Assembly: GCA_963920765.1 (NCBI GenBank) | Contig: OY987243.1 | Span: 30,007,060 to 30,071,059 of the forward strand | Direction: 5' to 3' | From: Ulota crispa | Lineage: Eukaryota > Streptophyta > Bryopsida > Orthotrichales > Orthotrichaceae | DNA length: 64,000 bases | In this document: positions 24,149 through 37,600 of the stretch, piece after piece | Numbering within the stretch: position 1 is the stretch's first letter | Layout of the letters: every line of letters starts with the position of its first letter | The notes under the pieces: generated by a model | Databases searched by the model: none | Seen by the model: the letters and a program-made list of their open reading frames with translations, nothing else | Told to the model about the DNA's origin: nothing | Made by a program: the position numbers and the translations under genes

Positions 24149-25740
24149 TCATTTAGTAGTGGTAATAACTGAAGTAACTAGGGTAAATGAAATAAAGGAC
24201 CAACACTAGGAGTAAAATTGTAACAACTTCCTGGTATAGTGCATGTAGTACCTGAATTCGGGATTGTAGGATCTCAGATCCATTTTTTTCAGGATTTAGC
24301 GGCTAAGGGGGGGACCACTACTTTTTGATAAAAAAAATGACACCTGTCATTCTCAAGACCACAGTTTTTCAGAGAGGAACTTTTTAGTTTCTCTAGGATT
24401 AGCTATTAGAGGCATGATTGTGATTAGTGCCTTGGTTCATTTTGTATCTATGATTCTTCTAATGCGAGCAAAGTTTTCTCATCTTTGCGTTCTGAATTGA
24501 TCACTTAGGGTGTTGTGCATGGGAATGTGAGTGTTGGAGGAAGAGGAGAGAAAAGTAACCCCGGATTTTGTCTGATCCAATTTTTGGAGCTAGTAGGGAG
24601 GTGTTTAACAAACTGTGTGTAGTAAGGGTAGTTTCTGTTTGGGTTTTCAATCTAGACACTCTTGTGAGGGATAGCCAATCTTAGATTGGATGCACCCAGA
24701 TACTGATCCCAACGCATGCTAGCTGATGGTTGAGAGGTTCCACTACCACCAGGAGTGATTGGAAGCAAAGGAGCAGGGATCATTTAATTATTTGGTTATC
24801 ATCTTTGCATCAAGAATTATGTTAGGAAGGATTTGTCATTGTAGTATGTTGGGGTTGTGGGGGTTCCCTATGTAACCTGTTAGTTTGAATCTACTTCCGG
24901 ACTGGCTATGAGGGAGTAATTGCACCCCTTATCTTTGTGTTCTTTGTTGTTGTTGTTTTGACTAGTGATACTTCACTCACTATAAATTGCTGAGGGGTAG
25001 GATTTCATGTAGCCTTCCTTAATTTCCAATCACGGAACCCTCTGATCTAGAGGCTAATCTTCTGTTACTTGGTGTGTGTTTTGACGTTTGGATCCGGAAG
25101 AGGTATAGGGAGAGGCCACTCCTTCCAGAAGTCCGGATTGTTAGTGAGGAAAGGAAGGATAGTTAGGAGTCTTGTCGATTGACCAAGGATCTTTTGGTTA
25201 CCTTTTCTCTTTGTATGTGTGTGTTTTGCGTCTACTTGCAAATTACCTACAAGATTTCTTCATGTTGTTCCGGACAACCTCAAGGATCTACAAACTAAAT
25301 CTCTGTGGAACGAATACAAGTCATCTACTTGGTGTTTTAAGTCTCTTTTAATGCCAACAGGAGGATAAGTACTCTCTTGTGCTATCACACTATTTAATAA
25401 AAATATGATGCATTGTGGTTCTACATGCCCCCTATGACGTACTCCTAATTCAATCAAAAGGAGGATCTCCCCGTACTTTGAGTGGATTAGTTAAATATTT
25501 AGACAAGACAAAGAGTAGATGAGCCCAATTAATGGCTCTACTCCCCTTCCTCTCTTAGTCAAAAATATCCTGAAAAATGGGGAGGCGGACTTGTTGGCCC
25601 AACAGGGGCAGAGTTCAAGGCTTAGAGGCGGGTTGATACTTGGTGGTGGGCTCGGGTATTGGCAAGGTCCAAGTATGGCAGGTCCGGGTATGAATAGGGG
25701 TCTAAGGGCCGGTACCCCGGCGGCCGTAGCTGCCCTGCTG

Positions 25741-26790
25741 CTGTGACTGGAGCTCAAAGCTCTGCTGCCGTGAGTGAGCTCAAAGCTTTGCTTGTTGTGA
25801 TTGAGCTCAAAGCTCTGAGGCTCGGCGTTTTGCTGCTGTGGCTAAGCTTGAAGCTCTGTTGCTGTGATTGAGCTTGAAGCTTTGAGCTCCAAGCTTTGCT
25901 ACTAAGACTGAGCTCAAAGCTTTGTAGCTCGATACTGAGGGAGAAGTTGGGGGGGGGGTTAGGCTGTGAGAGCAATGTAGTAGGATTCAAGGCTTGGCTG
26001 TAAGGGCAGGGCTGTGGAATTCTGAGGCTAAGCCGTGAAAGTAGGGATCATGGAATTTGTGGCTAGGCTGTGAGAGTAATGTGGTAGGATTTGAGACTAA
26101 GTCGTGAGGGAAGGCTCGTGGGATTCCGAGGCTTGGCCGTGAAGGTAGGGCTCATAGAATTCTGAGGTTGGCCGTGAGAGCAAGGCTTGTGGGATTCTGA
26201 GGCTAGGCCATGAGGCAGGGCTCATGGAATTTGAGGCTAGGCTGTGAGAGCAATGTGGTAGGATTTGAGACTAGGCCGTGAGGGAAGGCTCGTGGGATTC
26301 CGAGGCTCGGCCGTGAAGGCAGGGCTCATAGAATTCTGAGGTTGGCCGTGAGAGCAAGGCTTGTGGGATTCTAAGGCTAGGCCATGAGGCGCGGCTCATA
26401 GAATTTGAGGCTAGGCTGTGAGAGCAATGTGGTCGAATTCTAAAGCTAGGTCGTGAGAGAAGGCTTGTGGGATTCAAGGCTAGGCCGTGACGGAGGGGCT
26501 CATGGAGTTCTGAGGCTAAGGTTGTGAGAGCAATGTAACAAGATTTGAGAGCTAAGCTAAGGAGGTGGAATTTTGAAGCTAAGGCTACAAAGCAAGGCTG
26601 TAGAATTTGATGCTAGGCTATGAGAGCAAGGCTCATGGAATTCTGAAGCTAGGCCGTGAGGCGGGGCTCATGGAATTTTGAGGCTAGTGCTGTGAGGGCA
26701 AGGCTCATGGAATTTTGAGGCCAATGCTGTGAGAGCGAGGCTCATGGAATTCTGAGGCTAGGCCGTGAGAGCAAGGCTGGGAGGACCTGC
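25741..26790. repeat. GC-rich minisatellite within relic A1
   Basis: From 25741 to about 25930, ~30-bp units built on 'gagctcaaagctctgctg'. From about 25930 to 26790, ~35-bp units built on 'ggctaggccgtgagagcaagg' and 'ctcatggaattctga'. The latter form a higher-order repeat of about 173 bp visible at 26062, 26234 and 26408. The corresponding place in A2 (about 36180-37620) has the same motif words in longer ~56-bp units, so the array has turned over independently in the two copies. Confidence 0.85.
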
Positions 26791-27767
26791 TGAGGTAGCT
26801 ATGGTAAAGTTGGCTGTTGCTGCTGGGGGGAAGGTCGGTTCATTTGCTTAAGGATTTTGGTAGCAAGGCAAGTCTCAAGCTAGGGGAGTCAGTGAGCAAG
26901 GTGACTTCTCATGGAATTGCTGAAGGAATCAAGTGAGCTGGCCATTCAAGGCTGAGCTATAAAAATTCCTCGCGAGCTACTATGAAGACTTGTTCTGGCA
27001 AGGAAGTTTTGATAGCGACTGGTAAAGGGATTCTCAGGTAAGGGCTCCTGCTCTAACGTACAATGGACTTAAACTCAACTAGACTTCTAGGAAGCATGGA
27101 AAAGTAGCATCGATAGTCGTGATCCAATTTTCTAGGGGTTAGTGGGACCAATGCACAACTATGTTTTAACTAGATACCTAAGAGAGGGGATTCCTCCAAA
27201 GGTAAGGCACAAGAGAACTAAGGAATTGGCAAGACACAAGTGATGGAGGAAGGGACACAAGTGACAAGAGAAGTACAAATAATGAGTGATCTAAAAACAA
27301 GAAAGTGATGATGAAGATGATGGTTTGGGAGGAGGTGGGCCTCTCTTTATACTTTGGAGGGAGGACACCTTGGCCTTCTATCTACGGGATCTATAGATCT
27401 CTTGAAATCTACCTAAAATCTAAGAAAAACTCAAAATGGATGAAATTTGGATGAATTTGCCATAACTTTCGGAGCGTGGCTCCAAACAACAAACAAATGG
27501 TGGCATTAGATTCTTTAGACCCAAAATAGTCGGTTTTGGTTGTTCACACTTCCAATTCCAAGCTACAAGATGTCGGAAAACTTGAATGAAGGATTAGGGG
27601 TGGATGGATGAAAAATCCAGAGTTGAGAACTAATCCAAAAATGAGAAATTGACTTCCCAAGGTCTTCTAATGTTCACGGGGGAGCCGGAAAATATTCTTT
27701 GCTTCCGTCAATGGGACTCCAAATAGATGATATTTTAAAATTGGATGTCACGCGCTTTCTTGAAATT

Positions 27768-28126
27768 TGTCACGTGATGTGGCATTATGGCTATGCCACA
27801 TCAGATGTATTTCATTAGTGGATGGTCTTTGTTTTTAGTAATTTTAAGGAAGGTTAGAGCCTTTGGCACCTCATTCCATTTGGCACCTCATTTGAGGCCA
27901 CTTAGGGTTTGAGGTTAGTTAAGGCACGTTACTTCCCTGACTTGGCATTCTTTGCCAAGTCAAGTCTTGTAAGGGGTTTTTGAGAGAGAGTACGCTTGCT
28001 GTGTTTTCTTGAGCTTTATACTATCTTTCACGTTTTTCCTTACACTCTTGGATTCTCCCATGAGCGGAGTGAGAGGTAGCTTGACTGACATTTAAGTGTT
28101 TAGATTTTGTATCTTATTACTTGACA
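27768..28126 (+). repeat. 5' LTR of the gypsy relic
   Basis: Starts TGTCACGTGATGTGG and runs to about ttgaca at 28126. It matches 41299-41645 over its whole body: roughly nine percent difference in the first ~170 bp and none seen in the last ~180 bp. No convincing tRNA primer-binding site could be assigned just downstream. Confidence 0.8.
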
Positions 28127-30060
28127 AAGAACCTCCTGTTTCTTGAAGTTTTTGTAGTTTTGCAAAACTTTGAGGGTTTCTAGTTTCTGTCAAGTTTGAG
28201 TTTTTGGCTTTGGATTTGTGCTTTGTTTTTGTTGGAGTTGTGGGACGGAGCCGGTGGTTTTGGTGCTGGATTGTACGCACTAGGGTTTGATTCCAGAGAG
28301 CTTGACTGGTTTGGTCAGAGGCTGTGGAATTGCGGATCAGCGTTCCGGAGCCGCTAGCCAAGGCGCCGAGAGCCAAACGGAAGCTGAGACCCGAGCCTGA
28401 GATTTAGGGTTTCCGAGGGAGCACGGCCGCGACGTTGGAGCGGGAGCCAAGTGCCGGCGACGCGCGATGAGCACGAAGACGTCGACGGGCGATTAGGGTT
28501 CCGGACTCCGAAGTGCGATGAAAGGCGCGCGACGAGTCCAAAGCCCGGAGCCGCAAGCTACAGCAACGCCCACGGAGAAATTAGGGTGCAGTCGGAGCAG
28601 GGCGACGTTGACGAGCGGTCGCAGGAGTAGCGAGTTCCGGAGCTGGAGTGGCGACCACCAGCGTCGACGAGCTCGAAGGCGACGGGACCAGCAGCTCGGG
28701 CGGCAGGTGCGACGTCGGAGCGGCAGTTCGGAAGATTTAGGGTTCGGAGACCGGCCGGAACGAGCGCGACCCAGGCGCGACGGAGCACCGAGGGACGAGC
28801 AAGCCATCCGGGGACAGGCCACGCGGCGGAGCAACGAGAGTCCGGAGGAGTAGCAGTGCCAGAGCAGCGCCAGAGCCTGCAGTCGGGCCGTTGCAGGTCC
28901 GGGACCAGGGATTGGAGCCTAGAGCTGCGGTACAGCAACAGGTGCCGGGGGAGCTGAGCTCCGGAGCAGGCCAGCAGACCGAGCAGTCTCCAGCAAGGAA
29001 ACTAGAATTTTATCCGCCAGCTCCCATTCATTCAATTTCCATCTATTTTTGCTAAACAGCCAACCACAGCCATCTCTGGCTGTGAATCCCCCCCCTCTCG
29101 ATTTTTCCTACAATCAGAGTTTAAGCCACGGATTATCAATGGGAGCTTATAACAATTCTGGTTTAATTACATCACTCGAACATTTTGAAATCTATCCATT
29201 AGAATTTCCTAACGTAAACGCCACAACTAATTTTACAGAAGATAATTAAAACTTCTTGTGAGATTATTGGACATTGGGTTTGGAGGCATTGGAGTTGCAA
29301 GTTGTTGCATTCTAATTTGACACTTATCACCAACTACAGGCGTGTGTCAGTTGTGTAATTTTCTTTTCTGCTTATTTGTTGTTGGGTGATAGTTTTGGGC
29401 TGGAAAAAAAAAGCGTATATAGATGATAATGTCGTCTTACACGCAACCTTTTGACGGAGTGGCAATAATCTTTTAGGGAAGCAAACAAGAGTCACAAGAT
29501 TGAACCTCGCTGTAGAATGACGTGACTTGTTCTTTAGATGTTGGCCGATTGTGCAGGTTTTTCATTTCTGTTTATGTGTTGTTTAAGGAAGAACATCTAA
29601 GATTTGTGTTTTTGATTCTGTCTTTTGGCACCTTCCCTATTTGTGGACATTGTTCCGTTTTGTATTTATTGGAGGTGGGCAGATTGTGGGGGTGAGGACG
29701 GATTAATTGCCGACGAGATCTTTTTGTAAGTGTTGGACGTGTATTCACCGAATGTCATTACCAATGGATCACATAGTTTGGTAGTGATTGTAGGTTAGGT
29801 TACCTTAAGTCTTTAAATAGTTGCAGGTACTCAAGTAGTCCGTTTATGGTGCAAATTAAGAGCCAATATTATTGGTCTTCCTCACTAGATTACTTGGAGA
29901 GTAACCACATTGAAAACTTTGGGCCAGAAGTAGATACCAACAAGGCTTTTCAGCTTAATTTAGTATTAAATACTACTAGTAGGCTTTGGATCTTGAGTGT
30001 GGATACATTTGATAAGATGGAAAACAACCATTGTGGTTCGATGCGTGATTGATTCTCAAG
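28127..30060 (+). other. Gypsy leader with GC-rich, CpG-dense block
   Basis: About 1.9 kb lies between the LTR and the gag part. From about 28240 to 28990 the composition switches to strongly GC-rich with many CG dinucleotides (for example 'gacgtcgacgggcga'), then returns to AT-rich. Open frames on both strands across the GC block are composition effects. The block contrasts sharply with the decayed AT-rich remainder of the element. Confidence 0.6.
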
Positions 30061-31330
30061 ACACGCAGGGGGATTTTCTTTCTTGATTGAAGGCTTCACT
30101 TTCGCACATGGATGAAAGAGAAGCGCCAAAGGTCACCCCGTTTCAACTACTAGTTTGCCTTTGAGCTTCTGCCTCAACATTTGCTGTTTGAGACCTTTCA
30201 AACCTATAAGCAGTGGGCTCATGCTTATCAGCTTGAGCTTCTTGATGTGCAGTTTTACTAGGAGATACGAATAAAACTTGCTTCAGCTTTCAAAAATGGC
30301 GTAGTAGCTGCTTTAACCTCCTCAACCGTGAAAATGGAGGAGAGACCTAGCGAGGATGAAGCGGCGATTTCTAAGGATCCTAAGGACAAAGCAATAGCTC
30401 TAGGATCTAAAACAGAGAGTGCCAATCCACCTATCGTGTCGCGCATGGATCATGCTACTCAGATAGCATTGGCCACAGTTGGTCTCCCACCTCAGTTTGA
30501 TCTACTCGCGTAATTTATTGCGCATTTGAAGATGGAGTATGGCAAATTTCATTGTGATCAGATGCAGCGTATCCAGGACTTTTAGAGGGAAAAAGATGAT
30601 ATGCTACGCATTATGTACATCCGCTTGGCATGGTTTGCGATTGAGTCTAGTGGAATTTTCACTGAGAGTCAGCTTGAGAAGATTTTTCTGTCAAGGATTA
30701 ATAAGTGGTTGCTGGATTTAGCATCCTCTCGGATTATCCTTGATTATGAAGATATGACTACTTTGACCCAAGCTTTTGTTGTGGTTGAAAGATGTTATCG
30801 GACTTTTTGTCATCATTACGCCACGGATATGGTCATTTCTATGACAGATTCTTCCAAATCTAGGAAAATCCATGCAGTCACTAGTAGTCTGGCGGATACT
30901 AAATCAGAGAAGATTTTGCATTGTTGGAGATATAGGCAAGATGAACAAGCCAAGAAGGATTGTCCAGAGAAACTCAAGACTTCTTCTCAGCCATCCAAAA
31001 CTACTAAGAAGAAAGAGGTGAAGAATAAAGTTAAGGTCAAGAAGAAAGCTTTGAAGTGTAACCATTATGGTGGCATTAACCATGATGAGAATCACTACTT
31101 TTAGCTTTATCTTGAGATAAAGCCAACTAGTTTTGTGGTTGCTAAATCACAAAGGGAGAAGACTCTTGAGGCTAAAATAACAGAGTTGGAGTAAAAGCTC
31201 AAGACTTTTGCATCATTGGCTCAAGCTTCTGATTCTGGGACATCTCTCAAGAAGATAGCTGGTTATATTAGCTCTGAGCATTACATTTTTGATGCATCTA
31301 GAGAGTTGGAAGCTGCAGCTGCTACCTAAT
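30061..31330 (+). other. gag region of the gypsy relic
   Basis: Glu/Lys-rich open stretches (around 30328-30513 and 30601-31104). A Lys-rich segment and zinc-knuckle-like Cys/His groups lie at about 30915-31100 (HCWRYRQDEQAKKDC and KCNHYGGINH). The position just before the protease fits Gag with a nucleocapsid end. Decayed. Confidence 0.65.
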
Positions 31331-31939
31331 CTCAGACTATTAGAGGATCCATTGTTTCTCCAATGCTAAATATTACGACTATTTCACGCGCACGTCATAT
31401 TGGTCCAGCTGATTCTATTGGCCAGGTACATCTACTATTATCTTTTGATTTGGTTGATGCTGTTATCACGGGCAAACGCCCAGTTGTTGCACTCTCACAT
31501 TTTGAAGATTCTGCCTCACCTGATTTATTGCAAACCATGGTTTCCAAGGTTATGCAAATACCAATATTTTCTGACACAGAATTGATGACACTTGATTCGA
31601 TGCCTCTAAAGTCTTTCACATAGTAGAACGTGTTTTAGAAAAGAAGGCAGACATGCCAACTTTTCAGGTTTCTTAAACTGTTGCCGAGACCTTTTTAGTT
31701 CATGATTCAGAGGTTCAAACAAAGTTACGTGCTAAGCTTGCGGCTAGAGCCATTGCAGCATTTGGTAAGCCTGTGAATGACTATATACCACATTTTTCTT
31801 CTACAAATGCACCCTTAGCGGCGGAAGCGGTTTATCTTGCAGATATTTCAGCAAGATTCGCTAGAGAGCGATAGACGGTACACCCAGGTTTTATTTGTTT
31901 GGTAAATGACAATGGGGTGTTTGCGATTTCACGTGGTGG

Positions 31940-32110
31940 AGAGCAAGGTCATTGAGCTACTCCATTTAGGGTTGTGAAAGATTCAGGTGCTCAGTCAGTT
32001 ATGATTGGCAAAAATTTAGCGGCACAACTTGGGTTGATTGCTAAGGAGTTGGTGCCTTGTCCATTCACTATTGTCATTTTAGTTGGAGGCACATAGCATA
32101 CTACAAGCTA
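31940..32110 (+). other. Aspartic protease region of the gypsy relic
   Basis: The motif VKDSGAQSVMIG near 31975-32010 is the D-(S/T)-G-A active-site signature of retroviral-type proteases, followed by LAAQLG. It lies between gag and reverse transcriptase as expected for Ty3/gypsy. Decayed. Confidence 0.7.
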
Positions 32111-34677
32111 CACCAAGGAGCCTCTATAGCTGATTTTTTGAGTGGGTGGAAGACCTATCTATTCTCATTTCTCTTTGAAATGCGTTATCACTAATGTTAC
32201 TAACTATAATATTTTAATTAGTCAACATGCGCTTTATCCTCTTGATTTTGGTATGGATAATTAGACCTAAGATGCTTGAATTTAACAAAGATGGTCTTTT
32301 GGTGATTGCCAAAGGAGGATGATTCCAGTGGCATTTGCAGCATTGACTATGACTATGACTGCTGATGCTATGTTTGGATGCTCGGCATTTTTGGAAAGCC
32401 TTCTATTTGGTCATTTTATTTGCTCCTTCTATTTTAGAGAAGATTTTGGCATTTGCTATTGCATTTTTATAAGACCGGCAAAAATCACCGATTTTGGTGG
32501 CTACACTTCAGCATTCCAAGGATACTTTGCCATTTTGGATTAGCCGTTAGAAGTTATCCCGACAATGTAGGGACATTGCAGCTTCTGTATCTTTTGACAT
32601 TTTGGCTTCTACCTCCATTAGCTCTATATATTTGAACAACTTGTTCATTGGCATTTATCCCTTGACGGGATCACGTTTGTGGAGTTTTTTGGAGACATTA
32701 GCACCGGATTGGCAGCCATTTTAGAAGCCAAACTCATGATTTGCCAGTACATTCACGTTGAATGATAGTTATGTGTCTATCAAAGCAATTTGACACCATC
32801 TTTAGAGGTTAATGACTCAGTTTCCTAAGCAGTTGCCTCCATCATCCATTCATGGATGTTTCAGCCACCTTCCTAGAAACGTTACACTTATCAATAATTA
32901 AGATTTGAGGAGGTTGGATCATGTTGATTTGCTTGTGGCAGGATGGCATTGCTAATGTCACTCACGAGCTGGTGCAGGTCAATGGTTAGATGACCCAAGA
33001 TCTAGCCTTTTTATGGAGTTGATGAAAATTATATAGTGGTGATATAACCATCAGACTACTCCACTTGGGTATATTTTTGAGAATGTACATCCATTGGGAG
33101 ATGAGCCGCCAAAGGTGATGGAGGATGGCTATTATATTTGCCAAATTTTTGGCCCTCCAATTTTTGTGGATGCCGCTGAATTATGGTTGTTTGCCCATCG
33201 ATCACATTGATTTTGGACCAACATGATGTCACATTCCTTGTTGGCTAATGCATTTTCACAGATTATTATACCTCCAAGACGTGTAGTGAAAGACATTTTA
33301 GATGACTACAAGGAACCTTTGGCTGTGACAAAGAATGATTTACTTTTATTTGCTGTGGTCAATAAGATTGGAAAGCCTTGCGAGGCATTATCAACCTTTG
33401 TTACATATCCCAAGTCTTTTGTATTTCAAGCACATGGACTTGACATGGTGTAGGATTTTCACATTCATACTTATGAGGAATCCAATGCGGATGAGCGAGA
33501 GCGTGCCATAGATTTTCTACCGGCACTACAGTAACTCATGATCTTACTGAAAATCAACGATGCTTTGTATTGGGTCAAGCTATAAATCTTTATACCCTGG
33601 TTTGGACTGTTGGCATTTACCTTGCTATTCAATAGTAATATAGCCATTTGTTTATTCTGAGGGCAGATGACAATGGTCAAGGGACAATAAAAATGCCAAT
33701 TGCTACAATTGGAAAGGATTTTGAGCATCATTTTCATTTTCAGTGGCAAGCTTTGGATGAACTTTAAGCTGAAATGCCTTTGCTACTTTGGCCTTAAATG
33801 GCAATGTTAGGAGCAGTGATATTGTCTTTACTTCTTTTGATTAGCAACCATAGGTTGTGTCCACATTTGGTAGTGGTTCATTGATGGAGAAGACTAGTAT
33901 GGAGTTTGATGATTGACCTTTGAGTTTAGGTCATCATCTTACAGATGTTGAAGCATATGGGATGCGAGCATTTATTCACTTGTACCAGAATTGCTTTGCT
34001 TTTAACCTTCATGATTTGGAGAGTTATAAAAGCAAGTCTATTTACATTCAGCTTGAAAGTGACCACTTAATCTTTTGATGTCTTTATAAACTGAGTAGTT
34101 CTGAGAGGACTGGTATTCAAGCTCAATATTAAGAGCTTGTAGCTGCGGGTTTGATTGAGTTATCTATTGGCAAATACGCTCATGCTACGGTGATGCCTTT
34201 TAAGAATGATATTTTTGGAAATGGGACTGAAAAAAGGATGTGTGGAGATTACCGTCCGATTAATAAAAAGATCAAATCAGACTGATATCCTATGCTGACG
34301 CCAGAGGAATTATTTGATGCAATGAGATTAATTCAAATCTTCAGTACATTGGATTTGAGACCTGGATATCACTAGTTGCCACTACGGTTGGAAGACCAGA
34401 TAAAGACTGCATTTTGATGAGTGGATCATGATGGCAGAGATCTACTCTATCATTGGAAATTTCTTCCATTTGGTTTTAAAAACGCATTTACAGAGTTTTA
34501 GAGGGTGATGAACCTTGTTTTGACTAGATTGCCATTTGCTTGGTACTACATTAATGATGTTATTGTCTTTAGTAGTTCACCTCAAGAGCATGTGAGGCAT
34601 TTACAAGCCATTTTTGAGCAATTGCGTTTGCATCATGGCAAGTGCAAATTCTTCCATGATCGGTATACTTGGAATAC

Positions 34678-37600
34678 TGTGAGTTATAGATTCAGCACCA
34701 GAAGTCTTGAAATCATTTTTTTGTTTAACTTAGCTTCAAAATCACATTGATGTAAGTGGAATAGCCATTTATGGTGATTTAGATTAGTTAGACCAAATGG
34801 TTAGCGATATACCCCCTACCTCATTTGATCAGTCATTAGAAGAGATTTAGTGAAATTTAGTGGTTTTTAGTCAGTTTGAGCAACACACACTCTAAGGGCT
34901 TGGAATCCGCTCCAAAAGTCCCCACTAATCTAATTAGAGAGGATTAGTTTAGGTTTGGCTACTAGGGGCTTGGGATCCCCACCAAAAGTCTTCACTAACC
35001 TAATCAGAGAGGGTTAGTTTAGGTTTGCTCAGCTACGCCATGGCCGAGGGCCATATCATTAGTTTACAACCCAACAACTATTGACAACAACATTTGGTGC
35101 GTCTATACCTAAGGTGCTTAATACATTTAGCTCCTTAGAGAGTATGAGTCCAAGCGGTTAGCCCTGCTAGACTACTGGTTATCTCGGTGAAAGGAGGTTG
35201 ACAAATGGCAGTAAAATGCCACCAAAATTCATAGAAGAGTTTCCCAAGGATTTATGAAGATCCCCTAAGTTTCAAGTCGTTTCAATAGCGGCAAGGCCTC
35301 AAACGACAACGTCCATCTAATTTCAAGAAGGTACGTGACATCCAATTTCAAGATATCATCCATATGGAGCCCAATTGATGGAGCAAAGAGTGTTTCTTGG
35401 CTCTTCCAAAAATGTTGGTAGACCTTGGGAAGTCAATTTCTCAATTTGGGATGAATTCCCGATTCTGGGTTTTTCATCCATGCACCTCTAATCCTTCATT
35501 CAAGTTTCTTGACGCCCTGTAGCTTAGAATTGGAAGTGTGAACAATCAAAATTGGCTATTTTGGGTCCAAGGAATCTAATGCCACCGTTTGTTTGTTGTT
35601 TGGAGCTACATTCCAAAAGTTATGGCGAATTTATCTAGATTTCATTCATTTTTGAGTTTTCTTAGATTTTAGGTACATTTCAAGGGATCTATGGATCTCC
35701 TAAATAGAAGGCCAAGGTGTCCTCCCTTGAATGTATAAAGGGAGGCCCACCTCCTCCCAAACCATCACTTGTACTCACCTTTTGTATCACTTTCATCATC
35801 ATTTGTTCCTTACCACCCTTTGTAACCATTCCCAACACTCTTCTTTTTGGTCACTTAATCCTCCTTTTGCCACTTGCTCTCATCACCTCTTATGTTAAAC
35901 CCCTTGCACTCTTTCTGCACCCACTCTCTCCCTCCTAGAGCCGCCCTTTACCGCGCGTATAGAAGCCTTGCCCCAGTAGTGATAGCTTACCAGTACCTTA
36001 TCAGAACCTCGCCACCGCCCACCAGTGCATTGCAAGCCCTTTTAGTAGCTCTTGAGGAATCCTAACAGCTCAGCCTCATACTAGCCAGCTCCCTTGATTC
36101 TCCAAGCAAGCTCTTTGAGAAGACAGTGTGTTAACTAAATCTCTCCGCTTGAGGCCTAGCCTTGCCCACAGATTCCTTTGGCACGTGGCATTTTCCATCA
36201 TCCCCAGCCTTGGCTGTCCGCTCGGCCTTTGAGTCTAAGCTCCGGCATTCTTACATTGCTCAAGTTCCTATCGCCCTCAGCTCTTGAGCTCTAGCTCATG
36301 GTTGTCCCACATTGGTTGAGCCATGTCTGCCTCTGAATTCACAAGTCTAGCTTTGCCATTCTCACAACTGCTTGAGCCCTATCTGCCCTTGAATTCACAA
36401 GTCTAGCTCACGGCCATCCCACATTAGCTGAGCCTTGTTTGCCTCTGAATTCTTGAGTCTAGCTCACGGCCGTCCCACATTGGTTGAGCCCTGTCTGCCC
36501 TCAAAATTCACAAATCTAGCTTTGGCATTCTTACATTGCTTGAGTTCCTATTGCTTTCAGCTCTTGAGCTCTAGCTCATGGCCTCTCACATTAGCTAAGC
36601 CCTATTTGCTTCTGAATTCATGAGTCTAGCTCCAACATTCTCACGACTACTCAAGCCTTGTCTGCCCTCAGAATTCACGAGTCTAGCTCACGGCAGTCTC
36701 CCTTTGCTTGATCTCTGTTTGCCTCTGAATTCTTGAGTCTAGCTCTAGCATTCTCACGACTACTCGAGCCCTGTTTGCCTCTGAATTCACAAGTCTAGCT
36801 CACAGCCGTTCCACATTAGCTGAGCCTTGTCTGCCCTTAGAATTTAAGACTCTAGCTCACGGCAGTCTCCCGTTGCTTGAGCTCTGTCTGCCTCTAAATT
36901 CTTGAGTCTAGCTCCGATATTCTCACGACTACTTGAGCCTTGCCTGCCTCTGAATTCACAAATCTAGCTCACAACCATCCCACATTAGCTGAGTCCCATC
37001 TGCCTCTGAATTTTTGAGTCTAGTTTACGGCCATCCCACATTGGTCAAGCTTTGTCTGCCCTTAGAATTCACGAGTCTAGCTCTAGCATTCTCATGATTG
37101 CACAAACCCCTGTTAGCCCTTAGCTCTTAAGCCTAGCTCTAGCACTCCCACATTGGTCGAGCCCTGTGTCCGCCCTCTTAATCTCTCAAGCCCTAGCTTC
37201 AGCATTCTCACGACTGCTTGAGTCCTATCTGCCCTCAGAATTCACGAGTCTAGCTCACGGCCTCCCACATTAGTTGAGCCCTATCTACCTCTAAATTCTC
37301 AAGTCTAGCTCACGGCCGTTCCACATTGGTTGAGCCCTGTCATCCTTCAGAATTCACGAGTTTAGCTCTGGCAGCCCCACATTGCTTGAGCCCTATTTGC
37401 CCTCTGAATTCACAAGTCTAGCTCACGACAATCTCACAATTGCTTGAGCTCCTGTCTGCCTCTAAATTCCTTTAGCCTAAGCTCACGGCATTTTCACAAC
37501 TGCTTGAGTTCCGGTCGCCCTCTCAGCTCTCGAGCCTAAGCTCACAACATTTTCACACTGTTCAAGTTCTTGTTGCCCTCTCAGCTCTCAAGCCTGAGTT

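Larger units (their letters stand above)
19678..25389 (+). mobile_element. LTR-type relic B, 5.7 kb, inserted in A1
   Basis: Starts TGTGACGACC and ends GCTATCACA. The flanking 5-mers are ctact (19673-19677) and ctatt (25390-25394), and the uninterrupted A2 copy confirms the junction. TGTGACGACC is a familiar opening for plant Ty3/gypsy LTRs. No direct repeat of the first bases is found at the end, so it is either a very long solo LTR or a large non-autonomous (LARD-like) derivative. It contains separate open stretches described below, tandem repeats and GC-rich hairpins. No reverse transcriptase or integrase. Broken and old. Confidence 0.65.

Noticed and set aside
28493-28938. Overlapping open frames of 110-126 codons on both strands
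   Set aside because: GC-rich sequence has few stop codons. Frames on both strands overlap and none has recognisable content.
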